Shown here: piece after piece, positions 13,770 to 21,380 of the stretch
Numbering within the stretch: the stretch's first letter is position 1
Layout: each line of letters begins with the position of its first letter
From: a virus
IMG/VR virus record: IMGVR_UViG_3300021225_000024
Span: 1-24,502 of that record
Length of the DNA stretch: 24,502 nucleotides
Strand: one strand, 5' to 3'
Position numbers and translations under genes: made by a program
Notes under the pieces: generated by a model
The model's input: the letters and a program-made list of their open reading frames with translations, nothing else
The model's database searches: none
Told to the model about the DNA's origin: nothing

Positions 13770-14690
13770 TCAGCGTATCCGATTAGCTTTTCGTGCGGCT
13801 TTCCATTGGGCATATGAGCCGTAGAATTCACCATTGGTGTCTACAAGCACATCTACTCCAGCGGACTTACCACCCTTTAATGGGCTAATAGGTGCTGGTG
13901 CTTTACTTTGAGTAACAGTTCTCGCTTCAGTCTTTGGCTTATCTTCTTGTTTAGCCTCATACTTCGCTTCCAAACGACCAATTTCTTTAAGAGCTTTAAT
14001 AGCTGGCATTTTTGCGATAGATTCAGCGTATTCATCATCGGAAGCTAGGTGGTAAAGGATTTGTGCGCCAACTTCTGATTCGATAATTGCATCACGAATA
14101 GCGTCAGAAACTACGACTGTGCTACTTGCAACAATATCATCAAAATCAGGCATTGAGGCCTTAGCCTTTTCTACCTTTTTATTCCAAGATTCCATCACTT
14201 TATTGCGTTCTTCATCAGCTTTACGCTGTGCTTCAGCAATATCTCTATCTCTTAATGCCTTTTCAGCCGACCATTCCGCTAATGCTTCTGCAAATTCAAA
14301 AGCATCATTGAATTGATCTGCTCTAGGTTTATCATCAACATTAGCTGTTTGAGCTATTGGTTGAGGATTCGCCCTTGCTTCTAATTCTCTTAAACGAGCT
14401 TCTAATTCCGCCGCTTTAGCCTCAGCTTCCTGGGCTCTTTTGGTGACCTTAGAAAAACGCTTTTCTAACTTGTCTTTTGGCTTTTCTGTTTCCTCAGCGT
14501 CATCCTCTGCTTTCGGTTCACTCGAAGATTCCTCAGTTGCTGGCTCTGCCTCAACAGCCTCCACTTCAGGAGCCTCTGTTGGTTCAGCCACAGTTTCCTC
14601 AGCTAAATCCGCTAAACCTAATCTTTCTGCATAAAATTCTGCCGCATTACCACTAGTTACTACATTTGATGCTTCTTTTACTTCGGCCAT
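13770..14690 (-). CDS. Scaffolding protein
   Basis: Predicted capsid assembly scaffold that directs coat polymerisation and then leaves the prohead. The 306-aa protein is very acidic at the N-terminus (a Glu/Ala/Pro-rich stretch, residues 30-70), then has a long charged coiled coil (LEKRFSKVTKRAQEAEAKAA and onward to about 110), a middle helical part rich in Ala/Glu/Lys, and a basic C-terminus SYAQWKAARKANRIR. A C-terminal basic helix-turn-helix that binds coat is known for P22 gp8 (303 aa), which has nearly the same length. It lies directly before the coat gene, as in P22. Its residues 9-28 (NVVTSGNAAEF, then RLGLAD) closely resemble a segment of the 138-aa gene upstream. AGGAG occurs 11 nt before the ATG. 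Confidence 0.85.
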   Translation of the reverse strand: MAEVKEASNVVTSGNAAEFYAERLGLADLAEETVAEPTEAPEVEAVEAEPATEESSSEPKAEDDAEETEKPKDKLEKRFSKVTKRAQEAEAKAAELEARLRELEARANPQPIAQTANVDDKPRADQFNDAFEFAEALAEWSAEKALRDRDIAEAQRKADEERNKVMESWNKKVEKAKASMPDFDDIVASSTVVVSDAIRDAIIESEVGAQILYHLASDDEYAESIAKMPAIKALKEIGRLEAKYEAKQEDKPKTEARTVTQSKAPAPISPLKGGKSAGVDVLVDTNGEFYGSYAQWKAARKANRIR

Positions 14691-14744
14691 GATTTCTCAA
14701 GCTCCTAGTTATACTTCCGATTAAAATACTAAAAAATTTATTTG

Positions 14745-14918
14745 TCAATTATCTTCTTTTAGAAGTGACGCAATTTCTTCTTGATGCTTTTTGAGTTCTT
14801 CAGCACTCATTCCTTCATAAATACTTTTAGGCGTTTCAGGCTCATATTTCTTGCCAGCCCTTCTTGCCATTTCCCTTAAAATCCATTCTTCACGATTTGC
14901 TCCGATTACTGTTGCCAT
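14745..14918 (-). CDS. Small protein between portal and scaffold, 57 aa
   Basis: This short gene fills most of the gap before the scaffold gene. It begins ATG at 14918 with a strong GGAG 6 nt upstream and ends in TGA at 14745. The protein is helical and charged. It starts MATVIGANREEWILREMARR, goes through KYEPETPKSIYEGMSAEE, and ends EEIASLLKEDN. The NREEW segment matches NREEF in the preceding 138-aa gene, and the two coding sequences share a 14-nt identical stretch there. No function is known. Its position among head-assembly genes suggests a small assembly cofactor or structural protein. A good ribosome binding site, coding-like composition and snug fit (19 nt after the previous gene) make a real gene likely. 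Confidence 0.75.
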   Translation of the reverse strand: MATVIGANREEWILREMARRAGKKYEPETPKSIYEGMSAEELKKHQEEIASLLKEDN

Positions 14919-14937
14919 TATTTTCTCCGATTAATGG

Positions 14938-15354
14938 TTATTCTTTGCGAATGCCTTTGCCGCCAGCTTGCGCCCAAACACGATTGCCTTTGTAGTCATA
15001 CTCCGCTTCTTGCCAGCCTTTTTTATGTTTGGCTTTTTTACCAGTTTTAATGTATTCCTGGTCTTCATGCATAACACTAAAAGGAAACTTATCTTCAGAC
15101 TCTTCTTTTTCGGCCTCTTGCTCTTTTGGTTTGTCCAATTTTAGCTTTTTAGCCATAAATTCTTCACGATTTTCGGAAGTAACAATATTGCGTGTGCCAC
15201 GCTTTTCTCGTTCTTTACGCATCATTTCCTGAATTTTGCTTACAGTATTAGCGTCTTTTTCAGTTAGCTTTTTCTTATCTACAGCCTCGTTTACTTCAGG
15301 GTCATATTTGTCTTTATTGAGCAAATAACGATATTTAGCTTCAGGTTTTCTCAT
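14938..15354 (-). CDS. Charged protein following the portal gene, 138 aa
   Basis: The family is not recognised. The protein is highly charged, with Lys and Glu together making up about a third of residues. The first half is helical (KYRYLLNKDKYDPEVNEAVD, then KIQEMMRKEREKRG). Residues 55-78 carry the segment RNIVTSENREEFMAKKLKLD. A Lys/Glu-rich linker follows, and a basic, glycine-containing C-terminus (GKKAKHKKGW, YDYKGNRVWAQAGGKGIRKE) could be a small folded or nucleic-acid-contacting end. The start codon follows the portal stop with no gap (TAAATG), so translation is probably coupled to the portal. A head-assembly or internal head protein is inferred from position. The VTSENREEF segment recurs in modified form in both following genes. 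Confidence 0.6.
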   Translation of the reverse strand: MRKPEAKYRYLLNKDKYDPEVNEAVDKKKLTEKDANTVSKIQEMMRKEREKRGTRNIVTSENREEFMAKKLKLDKPKEQEAEKEESEDKFPFSVMHEDQEYIKTGKKAKHKKGWQEAEYDYKGNRVWAQAGGKGIRKE

Positions 15355-17436
15355 TTAAATGCCCCTTTCGATGGCTTCGTCTAGTGCGGCTCTTTCTGAT
15401 TTTAAATCCAGTTGAGCCAATATTAAGGCCAATGTGCCCTTCATTTCTTCAATTTCTCGGCGTGATTCGTCTTTAATTAGCTCAATTTCACGCTTAGTTT
15501 CGTTTTCAAGAACAGTCTTATTGGCCTCGGCATCAATACGCATCATTTCACGATTAGTTTCGGACTCTTGAACTTGTTGCTGAACAGTTGCACGATACTT
15601 CTTATCCATAAGTTCAGCTTGTAACTGTTGCTGTAACTGTTGAATAGTTTGCTGGCTTTGAGCAATAAGCATTTGAGCCTGCGCTGGAATATCAGACTTG
15701 TCGTCAACTTGCGCCAATGGATTAGCCGCCGCCAAACGATCAGCGATAATGTCTGCGCCTGGAAAGTCCATATTTCTAAAGATTAAATCGCCAGCTTGTT
15801 GCATTAATCCAGGATCAACGCCAAGCATAGAAATCATGGAATCTACTGCTTCTTGGCGTTTGCTGTTGTAGCCTGGGCCTGTTTCCATAACCACATCGTA
15901 TTCGCCAACAGTCACATCGTTCAGAATGGTTTCAACGCCCATTTCATCAATAGACTTTTGATTCACATTAATGATTTCGCCTTTTCCGTCATCGCCAATA
16001 ATGCGTAAGCATCTTTCTCTGTCGTAAACATGGGGAATCAAATCAAGAATAATGCGCCCAGTTTGACGGATAGAACGAGTCAAATTATCAAAATAATGAT
16101 AATTGGTCATGTCCACTTGTTGTTGCTGTGCATTAATTGCTTTGCCTGACTGATTGCCTTGCGGAAGCTGGCTAGGGTCATAAATGCCCACAACAGCCAT
16201 TAAATCGGCGTTTAGCCCTTCTAATGCTGTAACCATGCCAGTTGGCGGAGGCTCAGGCTGTAAACGCTGTGGAGGCGGTGCATCACGCCCTTCGCTATCT
16301 GTTTGCTTATAGCGCAATACAGGCATAGATTTGATATTAGCCTGCGCCCATTCATCTTCATGGCCTTCATCCTGACCCTCTGCCAATAGCCATTTAGCTT
16401 TAGGAGCAAGAGCTACAGACTCGGTTAGAGCAGTAGACCAGAAGTTATACATACGCTGTGGGTCTTTAGCCATGCGAGTAAGACCAAACTTCTTCTTCTT
16501 GCTATCAACCACCAATTGCTGACCATATACAGGCACAACAGGAATGTATTTACCAGCCCAATCACGCTTTTCTAGGATTTGCATACCAGTTAACTTGCAC
16601 CATTTAATCTGCTTTTTAACAGTAACTCGGCGGCTAACTTCATAAATACCAGCCTCTAACATGGCATCTTGGCTAGGCATTTCATCTTCATAAACTGTCG
16701 TGCCATCGCTTAAAAGCACCAGTTTTGTATGTGTGTATTCAGTATAAAAATACTCGGCTATGCGAATATCTTCTTTGGTGATCCATTCTGATTGACTATC
16801 GCCTGTCCCTCTAGGTGTAAACCCTGCATCTGTTTCCGCATCAGGATACATCTTGCGGAAGGCTTCTTTGCTTACGACCTCAGTAATTAGACACTTTTCT
16901 GCATCAGAACCATCAGGCTCATTACTATTAGGATCAAAATAAACCATAAATGGATTTTCAATCCGCTTGATATAAATTTCCTGGTCGAATGAGTCAGGTC
17001 GAACATAATCAGTAGTAATACGCCAAAAGCCCCAACCCATGCGAACAGCAAAATCAAAAGCAGTGTCATAAGCGGCATCAGCATCGGATTGTTCCTCTAC
17101 ATGGCGACAAATACCAGTAATGATTTGCGCCATTTTTTCATCAGATTCAGTATTTACACCATGACACTTGATTCTTGGTCTTTGTTGGCGTTGACTATTG
17201 GCAATTTGACGGCAATAAGCGTCAATTTTATTAATGGTCAAATATGGTCTAGATTCAAGTAAGCGGCTGTTTTGTATCTCTACAGGCCATTGATCGCCGC
17301 CAGCAAACTTTAAATCTTCTAGAGCTTCAACACGATTATTTGAGTCATTATCTGAGCAAAAGCGCAAGAATTGCTTGGCTTCTTCGATGATGCCAGCATC
17401 GCCATCATCTTCGTAATCTGAATCGTAGATACCCAT
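15355..17436 (-). CDS. Portal protein, P22 gp1-like
   Basis: Predicted dodecameric portal at the capsid vertex through which DNA is packaged and ejected, and onto which the gp4-like protein docks. The 693-aa length is near that of P22 gp1 (725 aa). Family landmarks include LKFAGGDQWP (42-51), RPYLTINKIDAYCRQIANSQ, RPRIKCHGVN, FDFAVRMGWGFWRI, ENPFMVYFDPNSNEPDGSDA, KWCKLTGMQILEKRDWAGKY, IPVVPVYGQ and ATQVTEKS-like central helices. SGKAINAQQQQVDMTNYHYF marks the crown-proximal helix. The C-terminal 120 residues are a Gln/Glu/Arg-rich coiled coil (QSQQTIQQLQQQLQAELMDK) suitable for the long barrel seen in P22. AAGGA stands 6 nt before the ATG. Terminase genes precede and scaffold and coat genes follow. 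Confidence 0.92.
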   Translation of the reverse strand: MGIYDSDYEDDGDAGIIEEAKQFLRFCSDNDSNNRVEALEDLKFAGGDQWPVEIQNSRLLESRPYLTINKIDAYCRQIANSQRQQRPRIKCHGVNTESDEKMAQIITGICRHVEEQSDADAAYDTAFDFAVRMGWGFWRITTDYVRPDSFDQEIYIKRIENPFMVYFDPNSNEPDGSDAEKCLITEVVSKEAFRKMYPDAETDAGFTPRGTGDSQSEWITKEDIRIAEYFYTEYTHTKLVLLSDGTTVYEDEMPSQDAMLEAGIYEVSRRVTVKKQIKWCKLTGMQILEKRDWAGKYIPVVPVYGQQLVVDSKKKKFGLTRMAKDPQRMYNFWSTALTESVALAPKAKWLLAEGQDEGHEDEWAQANIKSMPVLRYKQTDSEGRDAPPPQRLQPEPPPTGMVTALEGLNADLMAVVGIYDPSQLPQGNQSGKAINAQQQQVDMTNYHYFDNLTRSIRQTGRIILDLIPHVYDRERCLRIIGDDGKGEIINVNQKSIDEMGVETILNDVTVGEYDVVMETGPGYNSKRQEAVDSMISMLGVDPGLMQQAGDLIFRNMDFPGADIIADRLAAANPLAQVDDKSDIPAQAQMLIAQSQQTIQQLQQQLQAELMDKKYRATVQQQVQESETNREMMRIDAEANKTVLENETKREIELIKDESRREIEEMKGTLALILAQLDLKSERAALDEAIERGI

Positions 17437-17467
17437 ATAGAGTCCTTATAACATATTTATTGATAGT

Positions 17468-18757
17468 TTAAGACATCCAACTAGAAACTTGGTAATTTAT
17501 TTTCTTAACTTTCCGCTTTTTAGGCTCATTCAACATTAAGCCGATATATCTAAAAGCATCTGCTCCATGCGAATAATGGTCATGCAAAGGTTTCTGACTA
17601 AAGTTACCAGTATTAGGATCAACATCATACCGATAATGTCGCAGACATTGTAGCCCTTGATGGCAGTTTTCTCTATCAAAATAACATTTGCTGAAAATAG
17701 TTCGTGCCGCATTGATTGAATCCATAACTGGAACTCGGTCTAATATTCTTGTGTTGTATCCAGCCGACCTAACAATATCTTCAATGCTTCGACCCTGGGC
17801 CGCCAAAGTTTTATTTTGCGCATCGTGTGGAAGCCATAGCGTGTCAATCATATAGCCGTAGGTCTGAATCTTGGCTAGGATTTGGCTCATAGTGGTTTGA
17901 CTGGTTTCCTCGTATCGTATGAGCCTGGTCTCCATTCCCACCCATTGCAATACCCACCATGCCGTTTGATCCGACCAACCAAGGTCAAAAATAATATGCA
18001 CAGGCTTTGTAGCTTCGTAAGGCACTCTAGTAATCCTGCCCTCAAATTCAGCTTGTTGCATTTCTTTGGCAAAAATAGCCCCATCTACAGTCTGACGGCA
18101 CATTCCTTCCCAAACTGTGTTGTAGGCGTCACGATCTCGCACAAATAGCGAGTCTTTTTCAAGCCGTAGCGTTTCAGGAAACCAAGGATTATCTGACCAG
18201 TTAATCTTTTGTATTACTGCGTTATCAGGCGGACTTACTACAAATCGCTGGTAAGTTTCATCGGTTTCTAGCTCAGGATTAAAGGATACCCATATTTCGG
18301 ACAGTTCTTTACGAATAGTAGGTATCAGGGTCGACCAAGAAAGCTTAGAAACTGTATTAGCCTCTTCTACCCAGCAAATATCCACGCCCTCATAGGACTT
18401 AACATTGGCAACATTGTTTTTTAAGCCCACAAAGTTAAATTCAGAGCCGTTTTTGCCTCGGATGGTGTTTTGGGTAATTTCATAAAAGCCAGTCATATTC
18501 ATGGCTACGATTTGGTCGCTTAATAGCTTATGCACCGAATCTTTGATAGAAGTCTGAAACTCTCGAGCACACAAGATACGCAAAGGCTTACGAGCCGCCT
18601 TAATAAGCAAAGCACGAGCAATGCCCCAAGACTTAGCCCCACCACGACCACCAAAAAGCACACGATAACGAGAGTATTCAGGCTCGAATAATACGGATAG
18701 CTTTTCAGGAAATTCAGCATTAGCTATGCCTTGAACTAGCTCAATCTGATCTGTCAT
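17468..18757 (-). CDS. Terminase large subunit
   Basis: Predicted packaging motor: an N-terminal ATPase pumps DNA into the prohead and a C-terminal RNase-H-like nuclease cuts the concatemer. The 429-aa protein has Walker A FGGRGGAKS (residues 35-43), Walker B VDICWVEEA (125-133) with catalytic E131 or E132, and the coupling motif WVSFNP (156-161). The nuclease has acidic residues D258 (IIFDLGWSDQTAW), D312 (WLPHDAQNKT) and D400 (HDHYSHGADAFRY). This matches the Terminase_3 / PBSX-like group. The C-terminus is basic (PKKRKVKKIN). The start lies 17 nt inside the small-subunit gene, without a strong Shine-Dalgarno site, so translational coupling is likely. The packaging strategy (headful or cohesive end) cannot be read from the sequence with confidence. 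Confidence 0.93.
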   Translation of the reverse strand: MTDQIELVQGIANAEFPEKLSVLFEPEYSRYRVLFGGRGGAKSWGIARALLIKAARKPLRILCAREFQTSIKDSVHKLLSDQIVAMNMTGFYEITQNTIRGKNGSEFNFVGLKNNVANVKSYEGVDICWVEEANTVSKLSWSTLIPTIRKELSEIWVSFNPELETDETYQRFVVSPPDNAVIQKINWSDNPWFPETLRLEKDSLFVRDRDAYNTVWEGMCRQTVDGAIFAKEMQQAEFEGRITRVPYEATKPVHIIFDLGWSDQTAWWVLQWVGMETRLIRYEETSQTTMSQILAKIQTYGYMIDTLWLPHDAQNKTLAAQGRSIEDIVRSAGYNTRILDRVPVMDSINAARTIFSKCYFDRENCHQGLQCLRHYRYDVDPNTGNFSQKPLHDHYSHGADAFRYIGLMLNEPKKRKVKKINYQVSSWMS

Positions 18758-19097
18758 TTGGCTTTACAAATGTCACATTAATGCCAGTAAGCTCTGTGCC
18801 GTCTGCGCCAGTTAGCTCCTGCTTAACAGTTTCAGACCAACGCATCTGCGCTTTAGTCCACCAAATTAAAGCCGTTGTATCTCCGCCTTGAGCCTTGTTG
18901 AATAGCGACTTAGCTATTTGAGCAGAAGCTTTAGCCTTTCCAACAGCCAATTCTTCCTTGTAATGCTTTCTAAGGGTCTTGTCGCTAATACCAATCAAAG
19001 AGGCTATTTGCTCATGCGGTAAGCCTAATCCTGACGCAGTTTCTACTTGCGCCTTACTTGCATCGGTAGGTATATGCTCGTTATTTAAGTTAGCCAT
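18741..19097 (-). CDS. Terminase small subunit
   Basis: Predicted DNA-recognition subunit of the packaging enzyme, which finds the packaging site and loads the large subunit. The 118-aa protein has an N-terminal helix-turn-helix, SKAQVETASGLGLPHEQIAS then LIGISDKTLRKHYKEEL (residues about 14-50), and a helical oligomerisation part with AQIAKSLFNKAQGGDTTALI and WWTKAQMRWSE. It ends in a short beta tail GINVTFVKPN. The order (HTH, then helices, then a C-terminal tail) and the 17-nt overlap with the large subunit are typical. A weak ribosome binding site (AAGG lies too far upstream) suggests modest expression, in keeping with the low copy number of terminase. Confidence 0.88.
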   Translation of the reverse strand: MANLNNEHIPTDASKAQVETASGLGLPHEQIASLIGISDKTLRKHYKEELAVGKAKASAQIAKSLFNKAQGGDTTALIWWTKAQMRWSETVKQELTGADGTELTGINVTFVKPNDRSD

Positions 19098-19116
19098 TTT
19101 TATTAAGGGTAAACCT

Positions 19117-20325
19117 TTATTCTGTAGTATGCAATAACTCTTGTGAATTCAACAACTTAGCCGTTTTCCCTGTGAATTCTTCCCAACGCTTCACAATCAC
19201 ATCACAATACTTAGGGTCTAGCTCCATAAGGCGAGCCTTTCTGCCTGTCTTTTCACACGCTATTAGTGTTGATCCTGAGCCACCGAATAAGTCTAATACG
19301 ATGTCCATTCCTTTGGTGTTATTAAGGATTTGATACTCCATAAGCTCTACTGGCTTCATGGTCGGATGAATATCGTTTCTTTTTGGTCTTTTGCACTCAA
19401 TAATGGTCGTTTGCTTTCTATCCGCCGCCCATAGATGTGCCGCACCTTCTTTCCAGCCATATAAACAAGGCTCATGCTTCCAATGGTAGTCTTGTCGCCC
19501 CATAACCATTGTGTCTTTAGCCCAAATAAGGCATTGACGGACTTTCCAGCCAGCATCATGACACGCCCCTCTAAAGTTATATCCTTCGGAATCGGCATGC
19601 CAAATATAGAAAACTGCTCCAGGCTTCATTACGGCATCTGCCGCAACAAACGCATCTCTTAAAAATTGCCTAAATTGCTCATCGCCCATCGAGTCATTTT
19701 TGATGGTAAGAGCATCCTTAGTTTTGCCTTCATATGCCACATTGTAAGGAGGATCGGTTACCAATATATCCACCAAGCCGTCTGTGAGGGCTTCTACGGC
19801 CTCAATATTGCAACTATCGCCACACATTAGCCTATGACCCCCAAGTTCGTATATATCGCCTGGTTTGGTCTTTGGTTCGTCAGGAACTTCAGGAACGGCA
19901 TCTTCGTCTGTTAGCCCTTCAGATACTTCAGGCTCCAGCAGGGCATTTAACTCTTTAGGGTCAAAACCAATCAAATCTAAGTCAAAGCCCTCGTTTTGCA
20001 GTTCTGTTAGCTCAATCGTCAATAATCCTGTGTCCCAGCCTGAATTCATAGCCAATTGATTGTCGGCAATAATATAAGCCTTTTTTTGTAGGTCTGTCAT
20101 GCCCTTCAGCTCAATTACTGGGACTTGTTCCATGCCCAGCTTTCTAGCCGCCATAAGCCTGCCATGACCAGCAATAATGCCGTTGTCTCCATCCACTAGG
20201 ATTGGATTAGTCCATCCAAATTCTTTAATGCTGGCGGCAATTTGCGCCACCTGAGCATCAGAATGGGTTCGACTATTTTTAGCGTAAGGAATCAGGTCTT
20301 TAACGCTTTTTTGTATGATTTTCAT
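19117..20325 (-). CDS. ParB-like nuclease domain / DNA (N4/N6) methyltransferase fusion
   Basis: Predicted DNA methyltransferase with an N-terminal ParB/Srx-fold domain. Residues 1-100 have the ParB-type pattern: LIPYAKNSRTHSDAQVAQIA, IKEFGWTNPILVD and GIIAGHGRLMAARKLG, with GHGR at 53-56. An acidic Pro-rich linker (130-155) leads to the methyltransferase: GDSCNIEAVEAL, catalytic DPPY at 191-194, HPTMKPVEL (320-328), and the AdoMet-binding motif LDLFGGSGST (344-353). DPPY before FxGxG gives the beta-class order. Such fusions are frequent orphan methylases in phage genomes, usually beside terminase genes as here. They may protect phage DNA from host restriction or mark DNA for packaging. The target base and sequence cannot be inferred. 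It overlaps the 66-aa gene as ATGA. Confidence 0.9.
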   Translation of the reverse strand: MKIIQKSVKDLIPYAKNSRTHSDAQVAQIAASIKEFGWTNPILVDGDNGIIAGHGRLMAARKLGMEQVPVIELKGMTDLQKKAYIIADNQLAMNSGWDTGLLTIELTELQNEGFDLDLIGFDPKELNALLEPEVSEGLTDEDAVPEVPDEPKTKPGDIYELGGHRLMCGDSCNIEAVEALTDGLVDILVTDPPYNVAYEGKTKDALTIKNDSMGDEQFRQFLRDAFVAADAVMKPGAVFYIWHADSEGYNFRGACHDAGWKVRQCLIWAKDTMVMGRQDYHWKHEPCLYGWKEGAAHLWAADRKQTTIIECKRPKRNDIHPTMKPVELMEYQILNNTKGMDIVLDLFGGSGSTLIACEKTGRKARLMELDPKYCDVIVKRWEEFTGKTAKLLNSQELLHTTE

Positions 20326-20522
20326 TCGTTAGCCATAGAATCGCTATTAGCTTCAGCTTCGTTTACATCGTCTTGAAACTGTGAGCTATTAATGATGTTT
20401 GTATATTGGTCTTGAAGCTCTTGAGGCACTCCTGGCTGATAAATGATGGCACTTATATCATCCTGTAGTTGTTGCTCGGTTTGTGGCGTTGGATACGGCA
20501 CATATACATTTGGGCCGTTCAT
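20322..20522 (-). CDS. Hypothetical protein, 66 aa
   Basis: The family is unknown. The protein is acidic and Gln/Asn-rich: MNGPNVYVPYPTPQTEQQLQ, then a helix ISAIIYQPGVPQELQDQYT, and an acidic tail EAEANSDSMANE. No catalytic or metal-binding motif is visible. It is joined to both neighbours by ATGA overlaps (56-aa gene upstream, methyltransferase gene downstream), so it belongs to the same translation unit. This argues for a real gene despite the low information content. Confidence 0.55.
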   Translation of the reverse strand: MNGPNVYVPYPTPQTEQQLQDDISAIIYQPGVPQELQDQYTNIINSSQFQDDVNEAEANSDSMANE

Positions 20523-20689
20523 TCTGCGCTTTCTTCTTCTTTAGGTGCTTGTGCCTTAATTGCCTCTACTTGAGGAACAGCCTGACCATGAATTTTGCTT
20601 ACCAAAGGCGCACATTCTTCATAAGGATTTTTCCCTACGCTTTTGAGAATATAGTTAATTTCTTCAATAGTTAAGTCTAATTTAATCAT
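20519..20689 (-). CDS. Small conserved phage protein, 56 aa
   Basis: The gene starts ATG at 20689, with AGAGG about 8 nt upstream, and stops at TGA overlapping the next ATG (ATGA). The protein reads MIKLDLTIEEINYILKSVGK, then NPYEECAPLVSKIHGQAVPQ, and ends in a Lys/Glu/Ala-rich tail. The pattern (short strand, helix with xLTxEExNxIL, NPYE, xLVxKI) is one I recognise from small proteins of unknown function in many phages. It lies 17 nt after the 3' end of the tRNA-Asn gene, so its message leader would begin at the mature tRNA end if the tRNA is processed from the same transcript. Confidence 0.7.
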   Translation of the reverse strand: MIKLDLTIEEINYILKSVGKNPYEECAPLVSKIHGQAVPQVEAIKAQAPKEEESAE

Positions 20690-20706
20690 TTTTTTCCTCT
20701 TTTAGT

Positions 20707-20782
20707 TGGCTGACTCGGCTGGGCTCGAACCAGCGACCCACAGATTAACAGTCTGTTGCTCTACCTACTGAGCTACAAGTCA
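20707..20782 (-). tRNA. tRNA-Asn (anticodon GTT)
   Basis: A complete 76-nt cloverleaf with encoded CCA. The acceptor stem TGACTTG pairs with CGAGTCA (one G-T), followed by discriminator G and CCA. The D arm has AGCTCAGTAGGTAGAGC. The anticodon stem ACAGA/TCTGT encloses the loop CTGTTAA, giving anticodon GTT. The T arm GCTGG/CCAGC encloses TTCGAGC. All stems are intact, so it is probably functional. Its first three bases (TGA) are also the stop codon of the 49-aa gene before it, and the next gene starts 17 nt after its end, so it appears to be cotranscribed with protein genes. Confidence 0.96.
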
Positions 20783-20929
20783 ATGTTTACTTTTTGGTTT
20801 TTTTGCCGCCTCACGCTTTACTGCATAAGCAATAGCGACAGCCTGTTTAACAGGTTTGCCGCCTTCTTTAATTTCTTTAGCCACATTAGATTTAAATGCG
20901 GCTTTTGATGTGCTTTTCTTTAATGGCAT
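20780..20929 (-). CDS. Small basic protein, DUF6496-like, 49 aa
   Basis: The gene starts at ATG 20929 (TAATG overlap with the previous stop) and ends with TGA at 20780-20782, which are the first three bases of the tRNA-Asn. The product is lysine-rich: MPLKKSTSKAAFKSNVAKEI, then EGGKPVKQAVAIAYAVKREA and a basic tail. The KPxKQAVAIAYxV core is typical of a short family common in phages and some bacteria that I know as DUF6496, of unknown function. Nucleic-acid or capsid-interior binding would fit its charge but is a guess. If the tRNA is excised by RNase P, the stop codon is cut from this message. Confidence 0.75.
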   Translation of the reverse strand: MPLKKSTSKAAFKSNVAKEIKEGGKPVKQAVAIAYAVKREAAKKPKSKH

Positions 20930-21210
20930 TATTTACAGCCCCAATTCTTTAAGGATGCTTTGGCTCGTTCTGCTGGGCCTTTGCTATGTTTAACAACTCC
21001 TTCCATCCTGGCGCAAAAGCTCTTTTTACGACCTTCATCAGCTTTTGTCTTAGGATTTGGTGCAGGAGGCTTCAAATTAGCATTGTTTTTAGCGTTATAT
21101 TCAGCCCGACCTTTGGCTGTCATTCCTGCGCCCTTTTCTGTCGGATTGTAGTTTTTGCCTTTGCCAGTAGTCGTGTGAGCTATTGGCTTATCGTTTTTTT
21201 TAGTAGCCAT
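20929..21210 (-). CDS. Small basic conserved phage protein, DUF6321-like, 93 aa
   Basis: Function unknown. The sequence follows a pattern seen in many phages that I associate with DUF6321: a basic N-terminus with TGKGKNYNPT, then GAGMTAKGRAEYNAKNNANL and the Pro-rich KPPAPNPKT. The conserved RKKSFCARMEGV and a final PAERAKASLKNWGCK follow. Two cysteines (in SFCAR and near the C-terminus) are usual for the family and might bind metal or form a disulphide. The protein is strongly basic. Relatives are usually near terminase or structural genes, and a virion or DNA-associated role is possible. It overlaps the next gene as TAATG and begins at the stop of the 137-aa gene. Confidence 0.65.
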   Translation of the reverse strand: MATKKNDKPIAHTTTGKGKNYNPTEKGAGMTAKGRAEYNAKNNANLKPPAPNPKTKADEGRKKSFCARMEGVVKHSKGPAERAKASLKNWGCK

Positions 21211-21380
21211 TATTTAGCCTTTTTAGCTGTCTTTGCTGATTCTTTAAAAGCTTTGGCTGTAGGTGCGCCTTTAGTTCCAGGCTTACGCATGGTTTCTACA
21301 GGCTTTCCTTCCGCTTTTTGTTTTTCAATCCTAGCTTGCTTCGCATGGATATTGGCATAGAGTCCAGGTTTAGTTGCCAT
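21210..21380 (-). CDS. Nested short product of the 137-aa gene, 56 aa
   Basis: This is the same frame as the 137-aa gene, starting at ATG 21380 behind AAGGAG and a 7-nt spacer. The product MATKPGLYANIHAKQARIEK and onward has the length and start of the free-standing family (GLYANIH, then RKPGTKGAPTA). It may be the main product, with the longer form being a fusion or an extended variant. Confidence 0.6.
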   Translation of the reverse strand: MATKPGLYANIHAKQARIEKQKAEGKPVETMRKPGTKGAPTAKAFKESAKTAKKAK

